Shown piece by piece: positions 54,094 through 63,362 of a stretch of DNA of 64,000 nucleotides. A program made the translations under genes and the position numbers. The DNA comes from a virus, in the IMG/VR virus record IMGVR_UViG_3300029914_000011, positions 32,305 through 96,304 of that record; one strand, 5' to 3'. Every line of letters starts with the position of its first letter. Position 1 is the first letter of the stretch. The notes beneath the pieces were generated by a model. It did no database searches, was not told the DNA's origin, and saw only the letters and a program-made list of their open reading frames with translations.

Positions 54094-56804
54094 TAGGTTA
54101 TCTCCTGAATACCAATATATGTAGTAGAGCCAGAAGTAATAGCGTACACAGCCCCGGTGCTGAACGAATACTCGTCCATCCAAAACTTCTCTCCAGGAAA
54201 TAGAGTGAGTCCGTTTTGATAAGCAGCGGCGTTCCCGTTAAATCCCAAAGATATCTGCTGAGTAGCCGTCGTATTGCTTAAGTAAAGACCCTTTCTGTTT
54301 GCGTTTGCAGCGAGAATCAAAGTTGAGGTCGTATTAACCAAAGCAGTAGTAGGGGCAGAATAAGTTCTTGGAACTTTTGTGGAAACGAACTGCGCACCGT
54401 TTGCGTCTGATTGGTTATCAGCTCTTTGTCCGTTTGTGAAAGTCGGTAAGGTAGAGTTGTAAACCGCTGAGGTTTTTACTCCGTTACCAGAATCTGCCGT
54501 TCCGGAAGCAACGTTGCCGACAATCTGCTGGTTACCGTTGGCATCAACGGCCAGCGTTTGAGCGCTTCCAGAAGAAGCGTCCATGGTCACGTTAACGGTT
54601 CCAGAAGTATATGTAGATGCCCTGATCCTAACTTGGGTAAATCCGCCTGAACCTACGGTGTAAAGGTTGTTTGTCGTAAAAGAAGAAATATTTAATCCAC
54701 CGTTTGGGTTTCCAACGGCAAGCGTGTACCAAATTCCGTCTCCAGATTGGCCTTCCATGACCAAAGTAGCAACCCAAGTACCAGATATCGAAGCGTTTAC
54801 AGAACTAGTTCCGTTTGCTGCGATGACAACGGTTCCGTTCAAGGCTGTAATGGTTCCGGTGATGTTTTTGTCTGAATTAGTCGCTATCACCTTGACGTTT
54901 GTAAGAAGGTTTGCGGCGTTATCTAGTTGTAAAGGGGAGCTGTTACCGGATGAAATGGTAGTAGGCGTTGTATTAAACTGACCAAGAACAGCGATAGCAG
55001 ATGCGGGCGTCGTAACGTTTTGGGTAGTTAAGGCATCGATGATCCCGGTAACACCAGAAACGCGTAAACCACCAGAGGTATTTAAAGACAACGGCTGGTT
55101 AGTTGCGGTAGAGTACGTGGGCACCGCGGTGGTTACGGCACCATAACCCAGCGTGTTTAAGTTTGCTGGGTTAAACTGAACGGCCTCTACGTTTGCCACG
55201 GCAGCCGACGTGTTTATGACCACGGTCGCTGTTCCTGACGTATATGCTGTCATCACAGCTTGGATGCTGGTGAAGCCAGCGGACAGCGCAATTCTGACGC
55301 CGCCGTTGGTCGTAAAGCCGGCTGCTGTATAAGCGTTTGTCTGACCGCCTTGAACCGCTGTTAACGGAACAAACGTTACCCCGTCAACACTTCCTTGGAA
55401 CTGGATGGTTCCTACCCACGTGCCGCTTATTCTTGCATAAGCAGATGAAACGTCGTTTATAGGTAGGTTTACTAACGTGTTTAACGCTGTCAGCGTACCA
55501 GTTATAGAAGAGTCTGGCTTTATAGTATATAAGGAGGTTCCCGCGGTGTAAAGCGGCGACCCTAGCGCGTTTCCGTTACCGTCCGTGTTGTAGGCGGTGA
55601 CCAAAACGTTTGCTGCACCGCTCGGGTTATAGATCTGAAGTTGATGAGGATAAGCTGCAGAGTTCCAGCTTACGGTAGCTGTACCAGAGGTCCATGCCGT
55701 CGCGATGACTCGAACCTGAGCATAGCCGGCGCAGTTAAGCTGAGCGGTCGTGTTTACGGTTGTCGTGCTGGTCGTGTATGAGCCAGTGGTCCCTAAGTAA
55801 ACATAGACAGTGCTCCAGTTACCGTCGCCGTTCTGTGCTTGGAACGTAAGTGTCCCCACCCAGGTTCCAGTAACGTTAATAAAAACGCTGCCGTATCCGC
55901 CGGTCGTTGCGACGACCTGCTGGTTGACAGCGGCTATAGTTCCGTTGCCTTGCAGAGACCCGGCCTGAGACGTAGATGAGAGCGTTTCAGACGCGCTTAG
56001 GATGCAGCTTGCGGTTCCGCTCGTGTAGGACGTGACGATGACTCGGACGTTGGTAGAGCCACCGACCGGAACAATACCTAGTATGGTTAAGACGTTGGCA
56101 GAAGAAAAGGAGTATGAGTTGGTGATGTTTCCGGTAGTGGGGTTTAAGAAGTTACATGTCACCCAGCTTACACCGCCGTCTACGGAGCACTGAGGTGTTA
56201 TGGTTCCGATAAAAGTACCAGCAGCCATCTGAAAACCTACTGTCTGTAGGCCTGTCATTGCTATAGAAATGCTGGCGCTCAAAGCACCAAGCGCTACTGG
56301 CGCTATCGTCGTGTTTGGTACTTGTACGCTTAAGAGCTGCTGCCCTGCGTAACCGTTGCTGGCTGACGATATCGCGTTTCCAGAGCCGTCGTATAAGTTC
56401 GACGCGGTTCTTAAGGTCTGTGCTGATGTGGCACCCGCACCGAATGTTGCTGCACCGGTGGCGTTGCCTATCTGTGAAGCGGTTCTAAGAGTGTTGGCAC
56501 CTACGGTGCCATAATTGTGGTCTTCAGCTAATGTCCCTTGTGTGGTTGGAGCAATGATGATGCGACCGCTAGAATCCAATTGAATTGCGGATTGCTGAGT
56601 ATTGGTAAGAGTCGGTAAAGTTGAGTTGTATTGGCCGCCTATTAAATCGGAATAGGTCGCAGCAGTACCGGCAGTTACCGATCCTGCGGTAATTTGATGG
56701 ACGAGCATATTCCCATTAGAATCCGCATTTACTGGATAAGTGGGAACGCTAGATAGATTTAGTCCAGTAAGACCTACTGGTAGGTTTGAACTAAAATCGC
56801 CCAT
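54093..56804 (-). CDS. Large repetitive appendage (tail fibre/spike) protein
   Basis: 903 residues, Thr/Ser/Gly/Ala-rich beta protein. The N-terminus shares the GQYNSTLPTLTNTQQSAIQL module with the 413-residue gene upstream. Then several repeats of about 100 residues follow, each with a GTWVGTIxFQ strand, RVIxTxYTSGTATV and a closing turn. GC content is much higher than the rest of the window. A trimeric fibre built of repeated sandwich domains is likely. The C-terminal 80 residues (GLYLSNTTATQQISLGFNGN) form a separate tip domain. Confidence 0.82.
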   Translation of the reverse strand: MGDFSSNLPVGLTGLNLSSVPTYPVNADSNGNMLVHQITAGSVTAGTAATYSDLIGGQYNSTLPTLTNTQQSAIQLDSSGRIIIAPTTQGTLAEDHNYGTVGANTLRTASQIGNATGAATFGAGATSAQTLRTASNLYDGSGNAISSASNGYAGQQLLSVQVPNTTIAPVALGALSASISIAMTGLQTVGFQMAAGTFIGTITPQCSVDGGVSWVTCNFLNPTTGNITNSYSFSSANVLTILGIVPVGGSTNVRVIVTSYTSGTASCILSASETLSSTSQAGSLQGNGTIAAVNQQVVATTGGYGSVFINVTGTWVGTLTFQAQNGDGNWSTVYVYLGTTGSYTTSTTTVNTTAQLNCAGYAQVRVIATAWTSGTATVSWNSAAYPHQLQIYNPSGAANVLVTAYNTDGNGNALGSPLYTAGTSLYTIKPDSSITGTLTALNTLVNLPINDVSSAYARISGTWVGTIQFQGSVDGVTFVPLTAVQGGQTNAYTAAGFTTNGGVRIALSAGFTSIQAVMTAYTSGTATVVINTSAAVANVEAVQFNPANLNTLGYGAVTTAVPTYSTATNQPLSLNTSGGLRVSGVTGIIDALTTQNVTTPASAIAVLGQFNTTPTTISSGNSSPLQLDNAANLLTNVKVIATNSDKNITGTITALNGTVVIAANGTSSVNASISGTWVATLVMEGQSGDGIWYTLAVGNPNGGLNISSFTTNNLYTVGSGGFTQVRIRASTYTSGTVNVTMDASSGSAQTLAVDANGNQQIVGNVASGTADSGNGVKTSAVYNSTLPTFTNGQRADNQSDANGAQFVSTKVPRTYSAPTTALVNTTSTLILAANANRKGLYLSNTTATQQISLGFNGNAAAYQNGLTLFPGEKFWMDEYSFSTGAVYAITSGSTTYIGIQEIT

Positions 56805-56817
56805 ATTTTTTTAACCA

Positions 56818-58059
56818 TTAGGTAATTTGGTTACCTTCGATAGTGACGTATGCATTAGATGCGCCAACGTCAATATTGAAGACTTGTACTGTTACAGTGT
56901 TTCCTGCAACAATAGTTGGAGGAGCAGTAACCGTGAGATCAATATTTGGATTTGAAGAACTATTGAAAGCCGTAAATATTGCTGTTCCGTTATTAGATAC
57001 AATGATTTTAATTCTAACTTCAGCACTTACAAATACACGCTCTAAGCTGAATGTATGGGTAGCCGGAACAGTATATGTTGCGGTAGCATTTCCAAGAACT
57101 GCAATGCTAGTCAGGACTGTAAAGTTCTGAATCGGAGTACCAGAAGAAGCAGAAGTGATAGTTACTGGTACTGGATTAGATAAGGTAGCGGGAGAACCTG
57201 AAACATAGATATTTGCATTAGTAGCACCAATGTTATTGGTACCTGCAGGGAGTGGGGTCGCTAAATCGACTTTTAAATTACCATTAACATCTAATTGAAG
57301 AGCCGCTTGTTGTCCTGTAGTAAGAGTCGGTGCAGAACTATTATATTGACCACCGGCAAGAGATGAATATGTACCAGCAGTACCACCAGTTACAGAACCA
57401 TCCGATTCATCCTGAGTAACCCACGGAGATGTGGATTGGGTAACAGCTACAGTACCAGATACAACCCAAGGAGAAGTTGATTGGGTAACAGGAATTGCAC
57501 TTTGATTAGAAGCAATTGTAACCGGAATAGATGCAGACATTGTAGTCTGACCTAAAGCAATTGCGGATCCACCAACTTCAGTTAGATTCGTAGTCCAAGG
57601 ACCACCAGCTTGAGTAACAGCACCGATCGTGTTACTACCAGCAGGAATTGGAGTTTCTAAATTTACTTTTAAATTACCAGAAGCGTCACCTTGCAATGCT
57701 GCTTGCTGACCATTGGTAAGAGTGATACCGCTTGATTCATATACTAAGCCACCCAACATTGATTTGGTACCGGCTGTTCCAGGAGCAACAGAACCGTCTG
57801 CTAAATCAGAAGTAATCCATGGAGAAGTTCCTTGGTTTACAGAACCGATAGTTGCAGATCCTGCAGGTAATGGAGAATTTGGTGAGAAGGCCACAACAAG
57901 TGCGGTATTGGTTGCAATTGCTGATGTTGAAGCAGGAAGGACCGTAGCCAATTGAGTTGTTGGATTGGTACCGTCTCCAATTTTAATAATAACATCATCT
58001 GGAAGCGATTGTCCTGGATACTGCGACCGAATTGGAAGTTCACTACTGTAATCTGACAT
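56818..58059 (-). CDS. Appendage (tail fibre-like) protein
   Basis: 413 residues. Repeats of PAGSxTIGxVxQxxSPW and GQQAALQxDxxGNLKV; C-terminal jelly-roll-like domain (VPATHTFSLERVFVSAEVRI to the end) that is related to the C-terminus of the 58298 protein. Forms a fibre with the 903-residue protein, with which it shares N-terminal modules. SD AGGAG. Confidence 0.82.
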   Translation of the reverse strand: MSDYSSELPIRSQYPGQSLPDDVIIKIGDGTNPTTQLATVLPASTSAIATNTALVVAFSPNSPLPAGSATIGSVNQGTSPWITSDLADGSVAPGTAGTKSMLGGLVYESSGITLTNGQQAALQGDASGNLKVNLETPIPAGSNTIGAVTQAGGPWTTNLTEVGGSAIALGQTTMSASIPVTIASNQSAIPVTQSTSPWVVSGTVAVTQSTSPWVTQDESDGSVTGGTAGTYSSLAGGQYNSSAPTLTTGQQAALQLDVNGNLKVDLATPLPAGTNNIGATNANIYVSGSPATLSNPVPVTITSASSGTPIQNFTVLTSIAVLGNATATYTVPATHTFSLERVFVSAEVRIKIIVSNNGTAIFTAFNSSSNPNIDLTVTAPPTIVAGNTVTVQVFNIDVGASNAYVTIEGNQIT

Positions 58060-58071
58060 AAAGATCTCCTA

Positions 58072-58260
58072 TTATTCTGCTGCTAAAGCGGCCTTTAATT
58101 TTTCTTCTAATTCTTTTTCTGATGCAATAGACACATCTATACTTTTTTGAATTCTAGCAATAGTATCTTGAAGTTCAAGTACACGTAATTCTTGATCTTC
58201 TTTACCCAAAATTACTCTTTTTAAGTCAACTTGTAATTTTTTAATTTCATATGGAGTCAT
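58072..58260 (-). CDS. Small coiled-coil protein
   Basis: 62 residues, coiled coil throughout with heptads of Leu/Ile/Val. Sits between two fibre genes; possibly a fibre linker or chaperone. Confidence 0.7.
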   Translation of the reverse strand: MTPYEIKKLQVDLKRVILGKEDQELRVLELQDTIARIQKSIDVSIASEKELEEKLKAALAAE

Positions 58261-58297
58261 AGCATCGCCTTTTCATAAAGATTGCAGTTGTTTGTTT

Positions 58298-59164
58298 TTA
58301 AGCTGGAAGAACTAGAACTTGAATCCGACCCTCAAACGAGGCCGATGAAGCTCTAAAATTATAAACCTGAACCTGTATAGTTTGACCAGCAGGGATAATT
58401 AAACCTGAGTCATTTCCAGTAGTAAAATTAAATTCCCCTGTATAATCACCAGCATAGTTAGTTCTGGCAGTAGCCTGTACAGCCCCATTAATGAATAAAT
58501 CGTATCTGGCAATGTTTTCTCCAGAAAACGCAGCTCTTTGGAATACTGCTTGCATGCCTGCTGGGACAGTGTAACTCACTATAAAGGAGGTAATTCCTCC
58601 TGCTAAAGTTACCTCGCTATAAGTATTGACAACAGTTGAGTTTGGGCTAGGGACCGCTTCTACAATTACATTAATTGACCCGTCAGGGTTGACGGTCATT
58701 GTATTGCCACCCTCGATAATAGAGACGGCCCCTATACTTATGCTTCCTTCGAGGGCTACAGGAAGAGGGTTTGAGTTATTGTAGTGATTCCCGTACTCAT
58801 CTACCGGAATCGTTCTCCAGGCGTCTACAGGATCGTTTTCATAGGTTGCTAGGAGTCTAGCTTCCATGGGAACTGTTTGTTTAGGCTGTTCCGCAGCGGA
58901 AATGGTGGATAGTGTAGCAGTCGTAAACATGCTCACGTCTACATTGTGGTCCATCCCACCTTTTGTAGCGCCAACCCACAAGGTTGTAGAATCCACAACT
59001 CTCTTGATATAAACTGTTAATTTGGTAGGAGTATTATTTGCAAGCGTGGCTTGCATCTGGACATAAAAGCCTGAACTATCAACGACTTGTACGACACCCT
59101 CTGTGCTACCATTTGCGGTAAGCGATACAGGTGGAACCGCATTATAATTGCGTTCTGTAGCCAT
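58298..59164 (-). CDS. Appendage protein with C-terminal jelly-roll domain
   Basis: 288 residues. Beta-rich N-terminal domain (LTANGSTEGVVQVVDSSGFY), a linker and a C-terminal VPAGMQAVFQRAAFSGENIA domain ending GQTIQVQVYNF, homologous in pattern to the end of the 56818 protein. Likely a virion fibre or baseplate component. Confidence 0.75.
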   Translation of the reverse strand: MATERNYNAVPPVSLTANGSTEGVVQVVDSSGFYVQMQATLANNTPTKLTVYIKRVVDSTTLWVGATKGGMDHNVDVSMFTTATLSTISAAEQPKQTVPMEARLLATYENDPVDAWRTIPVDEYGNHYNNSNPLPVALEGSISIGAVSIIEGGNTMTVNPDGSINVIVEAVPSPNSTVVNTYSEVTLAGGITSFIVSYTVPAGMQAVFQRAAFSGENIARYDLFINGAVQATARTNYAGDYTGEFNFTTGNDSGLIIPAGQTIQVQVYNFRASSASFEGRIQVLVLPA

Positions 59165-59239
59165 TTTCCATTTTCCTTAACCTAGAATCATGACCCATGC
59201 CATGAAGCTGATGTAGTTAAGATTGCTTGTAATTAATTG

Positions 59240-59599
59240 TTAAGAGGTCCAGGAAATCTGAATTCTTGGTGGGCCTGGATAAGCGTGATCGAAGAAGGGG
59301 TTTATGTATCCTGGAGGGAGCACTTCTGGAAATCCCGGCACAAATGATGGATTGTAGCCATATACAGGATAAATTGGGAAAAGTACGGCATATCCCAAGT
59401 TAGTAAAATAAGTCTTAACGTAGGCCGAAGTCACCAAAGGCGGTAATACTGGCTGTACAAGGAATAGACCGTTAGATATAGCCTGATTGATTAAAACGGT
59501 CGTAGCAGCTATGAATTCGCTTTGGGCAGCAGCCACATCAGCTGTATTGGTTGCTGTAGATTCTGTATTTGCAGTTGATGCGTTCGGTAAATTAACCAT
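59240..59599 (-). CDS. Hypothetical virion-region protein
   Basis: 119 residues. Ala/Thr-rich helical N-terminus, then a Pro/Tyr/Phe-rich tail. Start ATG 59599 lies just after the HNH gene. No family recognised. Confidence 0.65.
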   Translation of the reverse strand: MVNLPNASTANTESTATNTADVAAAQSEFIAATTVLINQAISNGLFLVQPVLPPLVTSAYVKTYFTNLGYAVLFPIYPVYGYNPSFVPGFPEVLPPGYINPFFDHAYPGPPRIQISWTS

Positions 59600-59614
59600 A
59601 TTTATAAGATTGGA

Positions 59615-60280
59615 CTAAGAGATAAGCTTATTTCCTTTAGAGACATTCTCGTGTCCCGTTAAGATCTGCAGATTCCAAGGAACATGAAGACCTCTTATAT
59701 TCTTACCCTGAATAGGAACAATATGGTCTACATGATAAGAAATTCCGGTAGTTTTACTTAAGTCGTTTGCTTTTATGTAAAAATTCTCTATTTCCATTAA
59801 TTGATCTGCCGTTAACCATTTAGGAGTGGCTTCAACCTTTAAAGCTCGACGTTTAGCGATCCTAGCGTTTTTTCTGCCCTGATTAAGCCTATCATATGTG
59901 GCGTTTCTATTATCTATTAATTTCTTGTTTTTAGCGTAATATACTGACATATATTCAGCTTTTTTTATAGCAATTTTTTCTTTATTTTTTAGGCGATACT
60001 CTAGATGCTGTAGGGCAATTTTTTCCTTGTTTTTTAAGCGATATTCTGCCCTTTGGGAATTTATTCTTTTCTTATTTTCGTGTTGATAAATAGCATTTTT
60101 ATTTAAGATTCCATCTTTGTTTTTCTTATAATGTATTGATTTATAAATCCTACAACATTCTTTACACCAAGAATTCAATCCATCTTTCGTAGTCTTTAGC
60201 TTATCGAATTCCGATAGTGGCTTTACTAAATTACATTTTTTGTTAGAACAAGTCTTTAAATTAGGGTGAGCAATTGACAT
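59615..60280 (-). CDS. HNH homing endonuclease
   Basis: 221 residues. N-terminal zinc domain (CSNKKCNLVKP, then WCKECCR); a Lys-rich helical middle with a repeated AEYRLKNKEKIA unit; then the HNH core HVDHIVPIQG, GLHVPWNLQIL and NVSKGNK. It cuts DNA to spread its gene. It interrupts the virion operon just after a terminator. A TATAAT ends 9 nt before its ATG, so it probably has its own short- or no-leader mRNA. Confidence 0.92.
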   Translation of the reverse strand: MSIAHPNLKTCSNKKCNLVKPLSEFDKLKTTKDGLNSWCKECCRIYKSIHYKKNKDGILNKNAIYQHENKKRINSQRAEYRLKNKEKIALQHLEYRLKNKEKIAIKKAEYMSVYYAKNKKLIDNRNATYDRLNQGRKNARIAKRRALKVEATPKWLTADQLMEIENFYIKANDLSKTTGISYHVDHIVPIQGKNIRGLHVPWNLQILTGHENVSKGNKLIS

Positions 60281-60315
60281 ATATCTAAGATTATATCATA
60301 TTACAATGACTTACA

Positions 60316-60352
60316 ACAAAAAAGCCCCATATAATTAAATATATGGAGCTTA
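60316..60352 (-). terminator. Intrinsic terminator after the tail tube gene
   Basis: Minus strand AAGCTCCATATA/TATATGGGGCTT (one mismatch) followed by TTTTTTG. Ends the sheath-tube transcript. Confidence 0.85.
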
Positions 60353-60376
60353 AATATTAAATATTTTAATATCCGA

Positions 60377-60889
60377 TTAAGGAAGAGAAACTGCGCCTGC
60401 TTCAGAATCGTTAGGAGCAGATTCATCAGTAACAGCGATACCTTTATAGGTAAGGTTGATCTTGCTGGTTGCACGAGATTGAAAATTATTCGAATTGGTA
60501 TCAGGAAGACATCCAATAATTGTAGCCATAGAAGCTCCAGTTGGGTTTTCACGGTCAGCAACGGTAATTGTAACTGGTCCCAAACCAAGTAATTGATTCA
60601 AGGTAGGGAATTGTCCAAGAGCTTTCACTCCGTATCCATAAACCCTAAAACCTGTACAAGCAACGTTAACTGCATTGTAGCTTACCAAAGTAATTTCATC
60701 TGGTGAATAACGTCCAAGAAGATGGATATCTTCAGAAGAAATACTTTCACTGATTTGACAAGAATCAAAAATACCAATTACGACTGGTCCAGATCCATTG
60801 TCAATCGATACAACTGATCGACCACCGGTAATAACTTTTGATGCTGCAGCGGAAATTCCGCCCCGTCCACTGTCATCTATAATTGCCAT
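60377..60889 (-). CDS. Tail tube protein
   Basis: 170 residues, placed directly after the tail sheath gene with an own terminator, the usual arrangement of contractile tails. Gly/Ser-rich N-terminus, then beta-rich (GPVVIGIFDSCQISESISSE, then RYSPDEITLVSYNAVNVACT) as expected for the tube beta-barrel. SD AGGAG. Assigned by context and fold, not by a diagnostic motif. Confidence 0.75.
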   Translation of the reverse strand: MAIIDDSGRGGISAAASKVITGGRSVVSIDNGSGPVVIGIFDSCQISESISSEDIHLLGRYSPDEITLVSYNAVNVACTGFRVYGYGVKALGQFPTLNQLLGLGPVTITVADRENPTGASMATIIGCLPDTNSNNFQSRATSKINLTYKGIAVTDESAPNDSEAGAVSLP

Positions 60890-60910
60890 AAACTATCTCC
60901 TTAAAATCTA

Positions 60911-63061
60911 TTATGAAGCAGATTGTGTAACTGCACTAAGAGCAAGATTGATTGCTACGAAGTAAATGCTGGTTGTTAATTTTGCTTCCACATTCACATA
61001 CATTGAGGGAGCCGTAATTTGGATACTTGCATTCTTGTATCCAAGTGGCGCATCACTTGAAGTGGTAGTCATTTTCAGTTTTTTGTAATAATCAAAACGT
61101 TGTTGCAGGAAACTTAAAGCTGAAGCAGCAGAAACGTCCGCTACAGACTTACCAACGATCGCAGTTTGGAAACTTTGTGCCAAGTCAAGAGATAAAATAT
61201 CAGAAAGATAAACTGATTGAATTGAATTGTATACAAAGTTTTGGTCGAGTCCGTAAGTAGTTTGATCTGATACCCAAAGAATGCCTGAAGTGTTTTGAGC
61301 AAGAACTAAAAGTCCTGCAGTCAAAGCATCAGAAACATCATCTGGATCACCAGAGTTATAACCAGCAGGATCTTGGAACGAAATTGCGTTCGTCAAATGA
61401 TTGCAAATTGATTTGTAGAAACCTGCAGTCTGCATCCCAGCAGCCAAACAAGCAGCATACCAAGGCAAGAACAAGGTACTATTACCCAAAGAGTTAATTT
61501 GTGTAACTTGCTGACAAGTCAAATCACAACGATAACTTGCAAGTTCTTGAGCTTGAACTTTGCAATTTGCATAAGTATCGTTGATCGATAAAATTGCAGT
61601 ACGATTGCGTTTCAAAGTAGGAGTTGAATATTGAATACAATGAGATTTTAGCAATTCATTGATCGCATTAATCGTATAGGTAGAAGATGGAGAAGTATTG
61701 CCAGCAGCGATGTCAGCAGTTGCATCTTGAGAAAATAAAGGAACAATAATGTTCACTTGAATTCCAGCAAATTGGGCAATTGCATTCACGATATCAGCAG
61801 CGAGAGTCGGTCCGAGCAATCCACCTGAAAGATAAGCAAGAGCAGCAGGATCTGGAAGACCAGCAACTGCCGTTGAAGTAAAGTTAACCGCAGTAGAGGT
61901 TGAGAGAGCGGCTTCGAAAGCAGCAACAGAGTTTTTGATACGACCTGGCTGAACATCTGCGGTAGAAGCGATCCCAAGAGCAGTTACTTGATCTAAAGCA
62001 GAAGTAGGATTTGAATTTACTGAAGAATTGTAACTAGCCGAATAACCTGGTTGAGAATTAATGTAGGCCGCAAGTTGACCAATAGTGGTGAATTGATTTA
62101 ATTCTATAGATAAATTTGCTCCAATTCCACCAGTTACAGTAGTAGTTAATGTAGTAGCATTAATGGTAACAGTTGCAGTTGTTCCTTCATAGCCCATAGA
62201 AAGAGCGATTACTGGAGAAATATTAAGAGTCTCATTAAGACCAGTGCTAGAATTAACGATTTGAACTTCAACCGCTGGTTCATCCGAAGAAGTATAGAGA
62301 CCTGAAGAAAATCCTAATGCAGCCAAATCACCTGGAGTCGAATCGATTAACTCAAACGATTTTCCGAATCCTTCGCTATAAGCAGCAGCATCGGCTGGAA
62401 GACTGATAGAAACAGTATTTGGAGCAGTTCCAGGAGCAGCAACTAAAGTTGTAGCCATTGCTGTGAAAGTAGCATTTAATGAAGTTACCAATGTCGCAAC
62501 GTTAGTAATTGTTCCTGTAGGAGTAATTACTATGGAAGGACCACCATTTACCCGAACAGTAAAAGTAGCACCAGAAAGACCACTGTATGAAGTGATAGTA
62601 TTTCCGGTAATGGTTGGAGCAACTTCAGCTTGAAGTGCGGTAGTGGTGTAACTATATTGATTTCCACCGGATCCATAGTTTGAAGCAACTAATGTCCCAT
62701 AAGTAGAAGCAGAATGGGTCAACATGAAAGCAGATGCTTCACGACCTCTATTTGTTTTACAGATATAAATTGAAGATGGAGCACCGGTAATATCTGGATC
62801 ATTGCTTGAAGCACATAAAGCTGCGAAACCATCAACGATTGGACCTGAACCATAAATACTTCTAACGGTATTTAAGGCAGAAGGACCAAAAAAGTTATTG
62901 GCTAATGTTGTAACGGTATAATCAGGACCCGCACTAGCTTCGCCCATGATGAGGACGACACCTGAGGTAGCCAAGCCAGATGCATTTGAAATCACCTGAG
63001 TGTTGGTATAGGCACCTGGGACATTTGTGTTTAACCACGGAGTAACAATTCTTTGTGACAT
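60911..63061 (-). CDS. Contractile tail sheath protein
   Basis: 716 residues. The N-terminus WLNTNVPGAYTNTQVISNAS, then GVVLIMGEASAGP and a Ser/Thr-rich insertion domain, and the C-terminal DISQ-type region with RCDLTCQQV, FQTAIVGKSVADV and MYVNVEAKLTTSIYF, follow the layout of sheath proteins: N- and C-terminal arms mediate the mesh, with a variable middle. The middle contains two inserted beta domains (about 140-250 and 260-340). SD AGGAG. Confidence 0.9.
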   Translation of the reverse strand: MSQRIVTPWLNTNVPGAYTNTQVISNASGLATSGVVLIMGEASAGPDYTVTTLANNFFGPSALNTVRSIYGSGPIVDGFAALCASSNDPDITGAPSSIYICKTNRGREASAFMLTHSASTYGTLVASNYGSGGNQYSYTTTALQAEVAPTITGNTITSYSGLSGATFTVRVNGGPSIVITPTGTITNVATLVTSLNATFTAMATTLVAAPGTAPNTVSISLPADAAAYSEGFGKSFELIDSTPGDLAALGFSSGLYTSSDEPAVEVQIVNSSTGLNETLNISPVIALSMGYEGTTATVTINATTLTTTVTGGIGANLSIELNQFTTIGQLAAYINSQPGYSASYNSSVNSNPTSALDQVTALGIASTADVQPGRIKNSVAAFEAALSTSTAVNFTSTAVAGLPDPAALAYLSGGLLGPTLAADIVNAIAQFAGIQVNIIVPLFSQDATADIAAGNTSPSSTYTINAINELLKSHCIQYSTPTLKRNRTAILSINDTYANCKVQAQELASYRCDLTCQQVTQINSLGNSTLFLPWYAACLAAGMQTAGFYKSICNHLTNAISFQDPAGYNSGDPDDVSDALTAGLLVLAQNTSGILWVSDQTTYGLDQNFVYNSIQSVYLSDILSLDLAQSFQTAIVGKSVADVSAASALSFLQQRFDYYKKLKMTTTSSDAPLGYKNASIQITAPSMYVNVEAKLTTSIYFVAINLALSAVTQSAS

Positions 63062-63076
63062 TTTTAATATCTCCTA

Positions 63077-63358
63077 TTACTTAATCTTTTTAAGCCCGAA
63101 GTGAGCTAAGCCATTAGCAAAACTTTCTGGCGTATCCATATTGATTGCTTTTAAATGTAGCCAAAGCGCTTTTTCAATAGATTTGGCTTTTTGATATTTG
63201 GATTTATTTGCGGCCCAAAAAATACGAAAAGCTTCTCTCTTTTGATCTTCATTTAAAACTTTTGGAGTTGGCTTATAAAGCGAAGTTCTCCATTGACGGG
63301 CTTCTTCTAAGCTCATTTCGTCTGATTTAAATTCTTGTTGTTTCTTTTCCTTAGCCAT
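63077..63358 (-). CDS. Hypothetical protein of the virion operon
   Basis: 93 residues, charged and helical: EEARQWRTSLYKP, then KREAFRIFWAANKSKYQKAK. Lies 15 nt upstream of the sheath gene. No family recognised. Confidence 0.7.
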   Translation of the reverse strand: MAKEKKQQEFKSDEMSLEEARQWRTSLYKPTPKVLNEDQKREAFRIFWAANKSKYQKAKSIEKALWLHLKAINMDTPESFANGLAHFGLKKIK

Positions 63359-63362
63359 CTTA

